Positions 33,501 to 47,544 of a DNA stretch of 64,000 nt are shown in pieces. The DNA comes from Pristionchus mayeri. Taxonomy: Eukaryota; Nematoda; Chromadorea; Rhabditida; Neodiplogasteridae. Location of the stretch: the NCBI GenBank assembly GCA_036245805.1, contig BTRK01000004.1, forward strand, positions 29,993,541 through 30,057,540. Reading direction: 5' to 3'. Below the pieces are notes generated by a model that saw only the letters and a list, made by a program, of their open reading frames with translations, made no database searches and was not told the origin of the DNA. Every line of letters begins with the position of its first letter. The first letter of the stretch is position 1. A program made the translations under genes and the position numbers.

Positions 33501-36500
33501 TCGATAATCTCACCATGCTTGGTGCAGCCAATCCTCCGATACTCGCCCTATCTCCGCCCGAGCCAGTTGATCCCGCGTCCGATGATTTCTTACGCTCCGC
33601 ACTGTGATCTACAGAGGGAATTTATTGATTGGACAGTCAGGATACAAAGATAGTAATCAAGGCTATTAATTCTTCATCCTTCCCTGATCAGACTACAGAC
33701 ATCAAACTACATTCTCCAAACTGACCGAAGGTGGAGCTCTTGATCATGCGTACGATGGGCGAGTTGGTGAGGCCCTTGAACCACGAGGACGACGAGGAAC
33801 TCTGAGCAAGGGAGGATGGAGATAACGTTTAAACTTTAAAATGGGCAAGAGTGAATAATACTAAAGTCAAGCGAAAACCAGCAGTTATAGCATGAACGCA
33901 CAACTACATCATTGCGAGAGACTTTGGAAAACTCAAGATTTCCGAGACTACTAGATTAGTAATCAGTTGCCAATAGTCCTTTTCCCCACAGTACCTTCTT
34001 CTCCTTGGCTGGAGTGGGAGTGGGAGTCTCGGTGAACAGCTGTCGCTCCTCCTTGTGCTCGTCGAGGAATCGTTGACGAGAGGGAGAGAGCACGGAGGAG
34101 GGAGAGAGATGAGTGGAGGAGGAGGCTGCCGGCTGCTCAAGGAGAGGAGTAGTGTAGGTTAAGATCGAATTTATTTAAATTTTGTAAAAAAATCACATTG
34201 CACAAAAGGCAATATACAAAGAGAAGGGCGAGGCTCTGAACTCCATCGTCACAAGCTTACCTTGGGCGTAGCAGATACGGACGCTGCACTGAGCGGATCG
34301 AAGGGTTCGACCTGAAATTGTATTATTAAATACAAAAACAAATAACAACAACAATCCAACTAATCATCTTACATCCACGTCGCCCGGCAGTGGATGGTAC
34401 TCGATAGTGAACGAGGGCTCCTCTGCTACTGGCGAGTCCTCAAGGGAATTAGTGAATACACTGAATAGTTACACTTTATTTAATGATGATTATTTAGTGT
34501 TACAGTACTACCACAATCAACCCCCCCCCTCTACCGTACCTCTCCTCCTGCTCCGACAGCCTGCATGTCACTCACGTATCCATTGTCGCTGATGGAGGCG
34601 ATATCGGCAGTGTTGTGCACCTGAGCGAGGAAGCATCATCACCATTTTCTCTCTCTCTACACCTATTAATTGAAAATAGATGCATTTTTGGTTAAATTAT
34701 CAACGAATCATGGATGCACAAATCAAGATGATTCAGTGTAATCGCCACATTTCAAAGTTAAAGAGAAATGGTGGACAGCAATGCTTCGTCCAACGATCTA
34801 ATCAAAGAAAATACTAATCTAACACGGTTCTTTTTAGTAATGCCCACCTGTCCACTGCCACTGGGCGGTTTCCCGTGTCTCCTCGTGTAGACTGCCCTCC
34901 ATCTCGCAATCGCAGCCAGCACCGTGCGGACACGCGTCCATGCGGATGACGCGGACTGAGCCGCAGGAGAGGGCCATCTAACGAGTGAAAGGAGTAGTCA
35001 GAGATGGGAAAGACACGTTTCATAGAGTCACAATAGCCATTCAACGCATTATTGGTTCCTATTTCACCAAGAACACGAAAACATGCGAAAATCTCTACTG
35101 CAATTGTACCATTCTTGAACGGGTACAGAAAGAAAAAACCAACTTGGCGCTCATGACTACTCGGTGGTAGACGCCGTAGGTCACCGCATTCTGCTCAATC
35201 GCCTGACGACGCATCGCCTAAAGGAAGGAAATCGATTGATTACCGTAATCCTATGTCTACTCCGAATCAATAATTGAGGGCTACTGAAACCCGACAAAAT
35301 GAACCACCGTATACCTGGTGGACCCTGACTGCTTGGGCTGCCTGCTGTTCCTCTCCACACAACGAGATCACGATACGGAAGCACACCTGCGATTATCGAT
35401 TTTTGCATCTCCTTTACAACTCGTTATTCAATGCTTACCTGATCCAGCGGGAAGACTTCGGTGGTCTCCATACGTTGCAGCACCTGCAAAATAACAAACT
35501 ACCAAATGGCATGGAAATCTTTCTGGGTCTCAAGGACCAGTCATTCTTGATTTACAAATATTTCATGAAATGCAGTTTTTGTATCGCTATACTGTGATCT
35601 AACGCCAAGGGCTGATCAAAAATCACTCTATCAAAAGTTGTCTTTTAGTTCAACGAGACAACACTATAATATCCACGTAAAATAATTTTTTTTAAAACAA
35701 TAACAAAACAATATGGTTGCCTCGATTAAATATTCGATTCATGACCCACATGGAATGCGCTGGCCATGGTCTTCCTCCTGTTGGTAGTCGTTTTCATCGC
35801 CGAGGGAAGGGAGAGAAACCAGAGGGAATACGCGTAGAACTGCACTGTCTTCGCCCAATTCGACTGAAAGACGAGAATAATAATATGAAAAATACTGTAT
35901 GCAACTAATTATTTGTTAAGGAACATATTAGGTTGACTAGAAAGTTCTGTCGCATTTTGTGGTCTCACTTCAATCCGTTCGTTCTCATTTCTCTGTCGAT
36001 ATGAGCCGCCCCATTTTTCAAGTTAAGGAGGGGTACACAGGGGTGTTTTAGATATGTTTCAGATTTGGTAATGCCAATCAGTTTAGACCAGATAATTGCA
36101 CAAGTTCTCCAACGAGTGCTCTTGTTTTTACGACATAATTATATTCTCATATTTCTCCGCTTTCAATTCAACGGCAAGATAACTCCCTATAGCGTATGTG
36201 TATCAGAGATATATCCCCTCTTAACCACTGCGCGAAGTTGGTTGAACGATGTCGATAATATGGCGGTAGAACAAATAGATTAGATTCGTGCAGATGGATC
36301 TATCTCACTAGACCTTCGTAGTCTTGGATTATATGCAAACAGTGGTCTCAACCATATTATCTGCGATCTCTCCATCACTATTGGGGACAACCATCCCACC
36401 CTAAATCATGGACTTGAGATATTCAGAAACGTGAGAAAATTCGAAAAAATATGTTCTTGGCTGAAACCAAGATTCTGACAAAACATAATGTTGAACGTGT

Positions 36501-39500
36501 ATCTGACATTGACCGTTCCCATGGCTCTTCAATTTGTCTAGACAATGCTACTATATGAGATGATTATTAAGTGTCTTGTGCAAAAAATGAGCACAATTGA
36601 TCACATGATCTTGCTGCTTGGGAGGCAGTATATCATTCCAAACACCATTTTCGGTGTTCAAAAATACCACTCTTCGACCAGATATGTCGAAAACGCGCTG
36701 ATTCATACTATTCCACAACTTTATATATGGATATCAGGGATATTGTCTGTGTTCACTACTATCACAATTTCAAGCTCCAAATCGAAAGGACCCATCCATG
36801 GCGTGATATTTTCATCCTCCCACTCAACATGCCCTGTGCCTCCCCACAAGATCTTCACTTCCTGGGATGGCCTGCTATGACTAATACGTTCTACTGCTCT
36901 TGGCATATTCCTTGACCATTGATCGTTCCAACTATCACTTGCTCGCAGGTCTAGTTAACTTCTAAGATGAGCAGGAAATCAAAGATCAGGATTCGTTGAA
37001 ATGCAGTTGGTCTAATTGTTCGCATCCTTTTGAACTGTACTTGTGAGCAAAAGCGTAAATACGAAAAATACGACAAAACTTTCTAGTCAACCTGATAAAT
37101 TTGAAAATATTCTGATAATATGCGCCCTTTCTGTGCAATAAAATAATCAGTATTTCAAGACTGCCTCCCTCCCCTTCCCACTCACGGCATTCGTCCTCAC
37201 TCCATTCCTGGCTGCCATCAACGAAGATCGGACCTCGGGTTTCGTGCGGAGACACACGCTGCGAGACTCCGCTGCAGTGAGAGAACATGAGGCTATGCAG
37301 CAAGGACATTTTCAAACATTTTAATTTGGATGCTTGCATACTCTACTTATACGTGTTAGTACGGACCAGTGAAAACGACTAATATTCAAAATTCAGTGCA
37401 ACAATATACCGCTCAGTTGTGCACGGCCCGGATTTTTCCGAAACAACTGCTTTTTTCCATCTAAATTCCCTCTGTACCGTACCATGCTGGGCGCCTTCTC
37501 CTGCTGTTTCGATTGCTCTCTCCATCGTACGATTCAATTTGTCCAGTTGGAAGAGCGAATCGTCCAGTCGACGAGGAAAACCGTCCTGCAGAGATCAAAG
37601 ATCAAGTGGAAGAGAGATACCCGAGTAAGAAATATAAACTAGTGAGCATCCAATCCGGAAAGTAAAAAATAGAAGAGGAAAATGTGGCAAATAAAATGAA
37701 AACAGGAAGAAAAGACAGGATATTAAACAGGGAAGCCATGAATCATAGAAACAACAATTAAGAAAAAGCAATCAGAAGACGTCGGTGAAACTTCTCACTG
37801 GCGCGTTTCAACTTTGACTCACAATTTTTGCAAGAAAATAATAAATACCTCATATACGAATTGCCTATCCTCTCCCTTCTCATCGAGGATTGGCTCAGGA
37901 GGGGCGATGAACACTCCGTGGTCAGTGGATGACGTCGACGTCGAAGGATCGACGCCCCCACACTCCAGAAGGGGAATCTCGTGCTTAGCCATCTCTGAAA
38001 GAGCAGAATCAAGGGAGAACGGTGATTGTTTATTATGTCCGATAATATTTTTTTTAAAGAAAGAATTCTGATTTTAAAAGTGTCATTCTACGCTGATCAT
38101 TTCCTCCACTCACCTCCCATGACCACTTTGGAGATGCAGTCATCGAAGAAGGCGTCGTAGGCGTTCTTGTCGCTGATGAAGCATCGCTCCTGGATGAATC
38201 GATCGAAGAGTTGCGTGTCCGCGAACCTGCAAAATTAGGATTGTGAAGAGAAGCAAATATAAAAAATCAGTAACAATCGATAAGGAGCACACAAATTTTG
38301 AAGCCATTACTTAACAGCGACATAGTGAACAAACTCATTTAATAGATCTACCTTTTCAGCGATATTCAGTAAAACCAATCTGACCAAAAATATTCTATAT
38401 ATTTGTTATCCTTCCTTATCTCCTTAATCCGTACCTCCGATAGAACTCTGCTGCTCCCTTCTCTCTACTCCTCAGGAATTCCTCCTTATCGAACAGCTTC
38501 GCAGTGTCAGTATCATGGGCTGAGATGGGGGCGGAGGTGATGGGACGGAGGTGCCGTTGGTAGTCACGCATCACGTGCGCCATGAATCTGACATGGGAAA
38601 AGGTACAGTATGCACTACCGTACCCATATCATGATCACACCACTACAATAGTCTATTCGTAATAGCTCATTACGTCTACGACATCCTCTACAGTATCATT
38701 TGCCTACCGTATCCATGCCTCCTGGATGCGGCTCTCAATGGCCTTCCTCTTCTTCTGAATCGCCAGATCCATGTCGACGGGCACGAAATCGGCATTGTAC
38801 TGCTTGCTCACTCGGAAATCCTCTTGCGAGAGTCTGATAAGAGCAGACATTAGACTATGGTATATTGCGATTGTACTATTGAAACTTCCATGTAGTCTTT
38901 TCGCTGCTTCACACTAAAGATATAAAATGAAGGAAGCTCTAACTTCAATTCGACAAACAAGCGCACGTGATTCCAAAAATAGTCTAATCCGCATTATCTA
39001 ATCCACTTCCTGTACGTCCGAGAAAAATCATTGCGTATCTCACGAACGGAAAACAAACTAGTATAATGACTAATTTCCTCTTTTAATTTCCTCTCATTCT
39101 CTCTCCTCCTCTCCCTCACTCTGATCTGATCTGCTCGAGTGTAGTCTTCAACTGCTTCGTCGCAGCTTTCGGCATCATTCCCAACTTCATCGACTTGCGA
39201 ACAGCAGAAGGAGAAATCGTGCCTGCAAGAAGTATATTTTATATTTAGAGCCATAGAAACAAATAGGTCAAGTTAATAGAACATATTTACGATACCAGGA
39301 CAAGAGACTGGTATCCCGTCAGTGACGATTCACATCTATGCTATTAGTTAAATTTTGTGCTAAAGATGGATCATTTGACGATGCCATTCAGAAAAAAAAT
39401 AAAAAGAGCTAACCAGTGTCCAGATCAAAGCAGGTGACCTCTAGAGGCGGCTCTTCGAACAGCTCAAAGTATCTGAACGAGCAGCGATTAATTGACACCC

Positions 39501-42500
39501 TCTCGTGTCTACCGTAATCCTATTGTACCTCGAGTCAACTCCGGCGATGAAAGGCACTGGTGCGTGGACTACTCCTGCGAGTGCGAGTGGGCACTGGGGC
39601 ACGTAGGGACACTGCCAGTGGAAGGGGAACATCAGGGCGAGCACTGACTCTGCCACTGCAGTCAGCAGATGGGGACTGAAACGGGAAAATACAAATGTAC
39701 CATTTTCTTGCATAGTAATGCATTGTTTACTGGCATCATCATGGCGGCATACATTTTTATGAGCCCGTTTGCGTAAAAATCGGACAATTGTTGGCACGGG
39801 CTTAAAAAGTCAATTCGCTAGAACTCTGTGATTTAGGGTGTTCTGACTCGCTGAACACGATAGGCATATTCATTTTGGTCAAAGATTTGTCGTTGACCCC
39901 AGACGCCGTGACGTCGAAATGTGCCAATTTCGCATATCTGAATTCCAGATGTCACTAAAATTAAGCCAACGTAGATTCCGGGGCAGAATGAGACGGCGAT
40001 CACGCCTATCCATTTCATTTCTCATGAACAATTAACACTAATTAGTAAAATGCAACTTTTTAGTACGTGCAAAGTATTCGGGGAGACTAGCACTATTCTG
40101 ACCGGCTTGACGAGAGGAATCCAAATCTGTCTTCAAATGTTGGAAAAAACATCGCTGTAAGGTTTATGGCGTAACATTGTGAAATGTTTTGTGTGCAATG
40201 TCAGTGATCCCATCAACTCGTTCCTTAGTCTACCTGCGTCTCTCTGTCTCGTGACCTCTTCTCTTCCCTCTCGCTTCCTGCACTCTCTCCCCTCCCCCTT
40301 GTCTCTCGCACACTACTTGATGGGATCACTGACTTTGCACACAAAACAGTTCACTATTTTACGCCATAAACCTTACAGCGATGTTTTTTCCAACATTTGA
40401 AAATAGATTTGGATTCCTCTCCTCAAGTCCCCGAATACTTTGCACGTACTAAAAAGTTGCATTTTACTAATTAGTTTTAATTGTTCATGAAAATGAAATG
40501 GAGAGGCGTGATCGCCGTCCCATTCGGCCCCGGAAACTACGTTGGCTTAATTTTAGCGACATGTGGAATTCAGATATGCGAAATTGGCACATTTCGACGT
40601 CACGGCGTCTGGGGTCAACGACAAATCTTTGACCAAAACGAATATGCCTATCGTGTTCAGCAAGTCAGATTACCCCAAATCACAGAATTCTAGCTAATTG
40701 ACTTTTTAAGCCCGTGCCAAATCTACTCAGAATTGTCCGATTCTTTCGCAAACAGGCTCTTATGATAAATACTGCAACGCCGATCATTACAACTTTAATA
40801 AAAAAATAAGTATTTCGCTCACCGCAGCGAGTGAATGAGTATCCTCTGCTCGAGGAGAGCCAGCATCATCAGGTACATCAGCGTGTCAGGACCGAGGCAT
40901 CTGGAGGAGGAGGATATGCACGGTTCAACGAGTATCGAAATATCTCGTTTAGGCTCAAGCAAATGACTACTATACTCTCCTCTCTTCACTCACTTGAGTG
41001 TATCGAAGAGAGCAGCTCCAGTGAGTGGCAGTTGACTGTCGTCGTAGCAGTCGAAGGTGATCGTCTCGGATGGAAGATGCATGAGGACTCGAGGACGACG
41101 AGGAGTAGGGAACGTCACCTCGTACATCTCAACAAGAGGATCATCAGTCAATTATTGCATCTCGGTACTTTCGTGATACAAAGCAAATTAATAAATTGGC
41201 AGTAGCGAAGAGAGATTTTGTGCAAAAGAAAATAATGGGTATGCAACAGACGAGATGGGCGATGTATCTCTCTATGGGCACACTGAATGATCCCTGCGAC
41301 TTGAGTGACATCCGGTGGATGTGGAAGAGGAAGCTGAAAATGAACAACTTTGTTTAACCAATGGCAGTTCATATGATTTCCAGTAACGAAATATTATTAT
41401 TCGAAAGAACAAACAAACAAACGACCCCTCACCGTTTGAATGCAGTGAAGAATGGGTACTTGCTCACGATGCAGATAGAGCAGTTCACGTAGAAACGGAG
41501 CTGAACAAACAATTTTCATAAATTTAAAAAAGCGCAATTTTTAGCTCTCAGATTACATATCACGGGTCTTCCGTAAGAATGCAGGAAAACAAGCTAATTT
41601 TGCCACCAGAAAAAACTCGTAGTCACGGATTTCGATGAAACTTAGTTCATGGATACTATTGGGGGTCCGAAGAAGGTACATCCCATTGTTTTGGTCAATT
41701 TCGATGATTATCGATTTTTTTTATCTACCCTTTGGGATACTGTAATTCAGTCAATTTTTATCGTACAGCGAACTTTTTTTTCTCATTCGACGCGGAATCT
41801 TGAGATCTAGAAATTGTTCTTCACACCCCTTAACCGAACATGCCGGCTTCGGGGCCTTTTTGCCGAAAAACATGTTTTCTGACTATGTTTATCGATTTTT
41901 TTCTTCATTCCCATTCGATATTATTTTTGGATTCGATTCTCCTTATGAAATTAGTTGGGGTCTATGTTGATCATTTTCCATATCTCGCGTACCCCAATGT
42001 CGAAATAGTATATGGAGCACTGGACTTGGTCGATTTTTTTCGAAATTTTGATTTTTGGTCATATCTCAGTTCAAAATGGTCGACTCAGAAATTTAAAAAG
42101 TGAAATTGAAAGCTCTCGACGAGCGCTATTAAATGTTCGAAGTTAATCATAACGCTAAAATCGCTCGTTCTCAAGTTATTTGAGGTTTTTACTTTTGAAT
42201 GTTGTGAGCGCAATTCCGTCTTGAGCAATATTTTTCAAATAACTTGAGAACGAGCGATTTTAGCGTTATGATTAACTTCGAACATTTAATAGCGCTCGTC
42301 GAGAGCTTTCAATTTCACTTTTTAAATTTCTGAGTCGACCATTTTGAACTGAGATATGACCAAAAATCAAAATTTCGAAAAAAATCGACCAAGTCCAGTG
42401 CTCCATATACTATTTCGACATTGGGGTACGCGAGATATGGAAAATGATCAACATAGACCCCAACTAATTTCATAAGGAGAATCGAATGCAAAAATAATAT

Positions 42501-45500
42501 CGAAGGGGAATGAAGAAAAAAATCGATAAACATAGTCAGAAAACATGTTTTTCGTCAAAAAGACCCCGAAGCCGGCATGTTCGGTTAAGGGGAGTGAAGA
42601 ACAATTTCTAGATCTCAAGATTCCGCGTCGAATGAGAAAAAAAAGTTCGCTGTACGATAAAAATTGACTGAATTACAGTATCCCAAAGGGTAGATCAAAA
42701 AAATCGATAATCATCGAAATTGACCAAAACAATGGGATGTACCTTCTTCGGACCCCCAATAGTATCCATGAACTAAGTTTCGTCGAAATCCGTGACTACG
42801 AGTTTTTTCTGGTGGCAGACGTTCATGCATTCTTAGAGAAGACCCGTGATATTAGAAGGTTGGTCTCTGCCGAAGCTAATTTTGGGTATTACACTCATAA
42901 TAATGAGCAACACTATAACAAAACTTCCGATAGAACCAAGGACCCGAAGAAAGAGCATGAAAGTACCTGATCAGCGGGGTCGTTCAGACTGACGTTGTCC
43001 TCCACAGTACTCGCTACCGTACTCGCGTTATCGTCGTCCTCATCCTTGCTGATCTATAATAATGATTAAAGTACATCACATCAATATCTACCGTACTCAC
43101 CTCCAGAATCTCCTTCTGCTCCTCACTCAATTCTCCCTTGAGCAACTCGTAGAAGGTCACCGAGGCACCGTAGTACTTCGTTCCCGCCTGCAAATTGATC
43201 GTATTACAATCATAGCTCCATGATCAATACAATATCCAGAAAAATGATTAATCACCTCATCAGTGAGTACGAACGTACTGAAGATCTTGTCCGGCTGCTG
43301 ACATCTAAATATTTACAACTGATTTTTTCCAAACTCTGCATTGCGAACTAATCATAGAAAGAACATTATTTTGAATTTCCGACCTATTGGAATGAACTCG
43401 TTCTCAACAACGACGTAATATGACTTCCAGATGATCAAAAAATAATATTCGAAATAACGTACTTCCCTATTCCTCTTCTCTGTATCCTACTATCGTATAC
43501 CTGGCAGGCCAGCACTCGATGGCAGCTCCCATGGGCAGGCAGAACATGGGGACGTTGTCGATGAGACTCGGTTCCTCCCCCGTCGAGAAGGACCGAGGGG
43601 AAGTTGCGACCGATGCAGCATGGGCGGGAGGGGATGCAGCTGCAGAGCCGTCGAAGACTGCTGACGAATCCTGAGAACATGGCAACGATTAGATATTGTA
43701 TTCTTTAAGGTTGATGTTTCACTTCTTGTTCAGTTACAGAAATGCAAATTAGTGGACAATCAGCAAGTCTGGCAATAATAAACCATCCAGCACTTCTCAT
43801 TAGACTAGCTTCTATAACTCATTCCCACCTGTTCCTTCTCTCTCTCCCTCTCCTGCTGCAGTTGTCGTTCTCTGGCTGCACGGGGACGAGGGAACATGTC
43901 CAGCACCTCAACATATTAGTATTTTCATTGATTACTTTTAGAGAGACTGTAGAACAAGAGACCACCCAACTATTAAAAATATTCCAAATTCAAAACGTAC
44001 CCGTGGTTTGTAGGCGATTCGCTTGCACGTTCCCTGTGACTTCTTGTAGCAGAGATATACATCTGAGCCGAGGATTCCCTGCAGATTCACACATAAGAAA
44101 AGTAAAGCATGGTCTAAATTAGGAAACCAAAATAATTCTCGGTACATGATTCATTCCATAGCCAAGATACCTACTGACTAACCAATGAGTGGTTCTGCCA
44201 GTTTCGAGAAAACTAGTTCTACTCGTCAGAAAATTCCAAATAGACTGTAAGAAAGATGGTACCTTGTTCAGATTATGGGGGATCTTGTAGTAGGTGTGAG
44301 GGGGCACTTCGCCCTTGTTCGCCAGCACGACCAGCAGATGAGTCACCTGATGGGGAGAAATATAATTGCTGCCTTATTCTGATAATATAACAACCATTTC
44401 ATCTAAGAGAGCACGCGCTTCAGTTGATTATATAGCGTGAGAGCAAGAAACGTCGATATAATTCGATAATTGCGTTTTCATGCACTACTTCTGAAAATAG
44501 AAAGCCGCTATTTTTGAATATCGGAATGAAGTTGTTCAATGTGTCAGGAAAACATTAATAATCGAAGAACGTCCGGAAATTCCAACTAACCACAAGTTGA
44601 GAGGGAGGAGCATCTGGTGAGGCACGACGGTAGGTCAAGAAGATGGGCTGAACGAGGACAATTAGTTAATGTATTTTAAAAATTGATGGGTACAGAAAAG
44701 TCAAAGCCAAATTGAACTTGTTTACACCAATTCACATTACATAAGCGTGCTTCCAATTCATTCTGTTCAGAGTTCAATATTTGAAGAAAAAAAATTTAGC
44801 ATTCATTCAAATACAAACAATGTCTAACCTGCGATGCGTTGTTCACGTTCGCTGCCCGTCCGAAGGGAGTGCTGGCTACCGTACTGATATCCACGAGCGG
44901 CTTCTCGCCACGACCTAAAATCGATATTTTCATACATCGTACATGTCAGAATAAAATAATATCAATAAATCGATGCTACCGTACCCTTGTCAAGCACTCC
45001 TACATCGATGAGGGGCGGTTTGTGGAATCCTCGTCGGTAGCAGATGAAGGCGGGGGCCACTCGAAGTGATCCGTGGTTGAGGTCGGCGGGATAGCCGAGA
45101 GTCGTCGTAGAGAGACACTCGAATCCCTCTGGACACTGCAAGGTACCAAAGACTGAGCTACTATTTCTGATCAATGTGCCATAGTACTACGTAGTAATTG
45201 CATTCATTTATTCCTGCGTTCGCCAGACGAAGTAAATAAGCTTGTAATTCTCGCGAAAAGTGTATTACGCATTTTTTGTTGGAAGTATCCCTGGATGAGG
45301 AATTATTTCAATCGTATTACGATAATGCGAAAGTACGGTACCGATTCTCCGAGGGTCGGGAAGATTACGGTAATGTCGGTGATGGGCGCGAGTGGCTGGG
45401 CGTTTCGCTGCCCGCACTCTTGCGGATTCGTCGACAGTGGCTCCAGTCGAGATTCCTGAAGAGATTGATTTTCTTGGCGATTTGATAATCCAAAGTCGAG

Positions 45501-46129
45501 AAGATAGTATGAGAAGATGCTCGACGCAATCGAATGACAACACGTGTTTTATATTTTCTCTTAGTTATACGTCTCGCGCCTCACATATTGCCTATAAATA
45601 GTTCCTCAATATCCACCCCTCAATTTCATTACTCTTCCCTACTTGTCTGCTCTCGGGTGCATTTCGCTGCTCAACCTAATCCCCCCTCATCTCGCCCCTT
45701 CCTCACCCCTCGAGAGCACGCACAATTGCACTCTTCACTTGGCTTTCTCTCGCCCCTCTTTTTCTGGCTCGCAATAGGCGGAAAAGGCAGGCACCACTTC
45801 CGTTTTCTTCTCGATCGATGCTAGCACGACTATTATGGGCATAGGAGAATAGTACACGAGACACGATGTGAACTGACGCTGCTACGCATTACTAACGTAT
45901 TGGTAATGCTGCTCAAAATAGAACTATCCCATTGCTAATAAAATCTAGGAAAAATCTTACATATGGCCACTCGCAAGAGTTATAACACAATATGCGTCTC
46001 GTCTGATCTATTCTTAGTAATATTAAACTAATTTCGCCTCAATCAAAGTGAAAAACTGACATCGAGACCGGCGATAACGAAGTGCTCGAAGAGTCGACGC
46101 TCTTTTCTGCCATCGGAGGACGACGCCAT
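30572..46129 (-). CDS. DENND4/Crag-type DENN domain Rab guanine nucleotide exchange factor
   Basis: A very long minus-strand gene. It starts [18 protein letters not shown] (46129) and ends KVFFPLDLY stop (30572). Diagnostic segments in order: [16 protein letters not shown] (about 45340-45385), [11 protein letters not shown]...[16 protein letters not shown] (about 45000-45100), FLTYRRASP (44620), [19 protein letters not shown] and DVYLCYKKS (44050-44340), together the MABP/uDENN region of this family; [17 protein letters not shown] (43505-43560); [18 protein letters not shown] (43160-43250); [19 protein letters not shown] (40835-40890); [16 protein letters not shown] (39560-39640), the central DENN core; a PPR-like stretch [18 protein letters not shown] (35200-35400); and near the C-terminus a zinc ribbon CTKCPDC...[11 protein letters not shown]...CPYC (32400-32750). 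Known role: activates Rab10/Rab11-type GTPases in polarised secretion. Introns carry a mariner and two palindromes. Confidence 0.85.
35930..37093. mobile_element. Degenerate mariner element C with transposase remnant
   Basis: Terminal inverted repeats AGGTTGACTAGAAAGTT followed by (C/T)TGTCG at 35930 and ending 37093, with few mismatches, flanked by TA-rich sites. The interior keeps scraps of a mariner transposase in broken frames: a segment near 36790-36870 reads as SPQDLHFLG, resembling the family's APSDYHLF catalytic block. It lies in an intron of the DENND4-like gene, same orientation undetermined. Confidence 0.75.
39735..40785. mobile_element. Foldback element 4
   Basis: Arms 39735-40215 and 40318-40785 are reverse complements with moderate divergence: GCATATTCATTTTGGTCAAA near 39867 mirrors TTTGACCAAAACGAATATGC near 40627, and ATCCCATCAACTCG near 40208 mirrors TTGATGGGATCACTG near 40318. 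A roughly 100-base CT-rich loop separates them. Intronic in the DENND4-like gene. Confidence 0.8.
41557..42860. mobile_element. Nearly perfect 1.3 kb palindrome, element 5
   Basis: Arms 41557-42183 and 42236-42860 match almost base for base, around a loop of about 50 bases. The ends read ATATCACGGGTCTTC and AGACCCGTGATAT. Each arm encodes the same unlikely frame, so that frame is not a gene. It lies in an intron of the DENND4-like gene. Confidence 0.9.
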
Positions 46130-47544
46130 TTTGAGGATGCGCTGAAAGAAGACGATGTGATGGGCGAATGAAATGTCGAGTGACGATAACGATCGAGAGA
46201 CGCGCAGTTTAGCATCGATTTCTCACTGTGCAACAACGTGATTGATAGTGAACACGACGGCGCCGCCGTGTAAACAGTGTAATTCCCAACTAATTTGGTT
46301 CGAATAGACTGGAATGGCGGCTAGAATGCGCGCTGTTTTGACAGAATGCGAGAAGAGCTCCGCTTTGAGCGGGGATAATCTTAGCAGTAAACGCGACGGA
46401 CAAACACGCAAGTTCGGAGAATGAAAGATTGATCACGAATGGATTTCGAAAGCTATTTCAATGTTAAGAACATTCTGGCAAAAAAAGAGAACAACGATCT
46501 TTCGAAAGAGGCTACCATTGTTTAGTGAGGAAGTGGTCACAAAAAGTGAATACAACACACGAAGCAAGGCTATTGAAAGGTTTAGAGGGACGACGACAGA
46601 AACGTGGTATAGAAGGGCCAGAAACAGTGCCGGATGAGTCACTCTAGATGTGAGTCAGCGCATCTTCAACAACACACGTTCAGAAACAAGAGAATCGCGA
46701 TTAAAATGTCGCCAGCGGCATAAGGCGTGTCCTGGCGCAGTCCCGGACTCGGACACTCATGGCATACTGTATGGCCAGAGACGACACCAAACACCGCCGA
46801 ATGACTTTTTAAATATTATATTTGTATTTTTATTAATAATAAAGCATATATAAGTTGTTTATTGAATTTGTGGATAAAGTAAATTTGATAAATATTGCAT
46901 GGGATGAGGGATTGTTTGAAGGGATAATGTTGAACACTGAATAGACAGCATAGAGTATGCAGTACTCTCAGATTGAATAGAGACTATTACCATTATCGAT
47001 TTCAGCCTTTCCTAATCTTCGTGATCTACCACGCATCTATCTGCTGAATTAGCCTGGTGGATAGGAATGATTTCTTATGTTGAGGAAAGAATACATGACC
47101 AGAGCAGGTTACACATGAAGGGGATTTCTCATGGATTGTTTTTGGAGAAGTGATCTTTGATCTTTGCTACGAATGTTGTTATTTGTATTAATTTTACAGT
47201 ATAATCCTGAACTGAAATCATTAAAATGTATGCTGAGAAGATCTATCTCGATTCAAGAAAGTTACTGTAAGCTGTGCCTTCCATTTTTGTGATACGATTC
47301 CTGAATTTGTCGAGATCTGAAGATGGAATATCGATCGAATAACAAATTTATGATAATTTTAAGTGCCCTATTTAAAAGCCAGCTAATTGTATGCCCTCTA
47401 TTCCACATTTCTGAAAAAAATCGGGATCTGAAGTCGTCGGATGAAGAATGGGCAGCCACTGGAAGTGTTAATTTTGACGGGGAAGAAGTTTGCAAAAGAC
47501 AATCTACATCCACTGGGAGATTAGCGTTAGGGCGTGGGTCGTTA
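46130..47544. other. Intergenic region upstream of the DENND4-like gene
   Basis: About 1.4 kb. A GC-richer strip (46705-46800) and a GATCTTTGATCTTTGC motif at 47152-47166 are visible. An open plus-strand stretch 47323-47544 runs into the zinc-finger gene but looks low in coding character. Confidence 0.4.

Noticed and set aside
40481..40693. 70-codon open frame ([18 protein letters not shown]...)
   Set aside because: Also present mirrored at 39833-40018 inside foldback element 4; an arm of the repeat, not a gene.
41840..42533. Two mirrored 72-87 codon open frames (MFIDFFLHS...)
   Set aside because: Both are the same sequence in the two arms of the palindrome; no coding evidence beyond openness.
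43742..44122. 126-codon plus-strand open frame
   Set aside because: Antisense to DENND4 exons that carry conserved motifs such as DVYLCYKKS.
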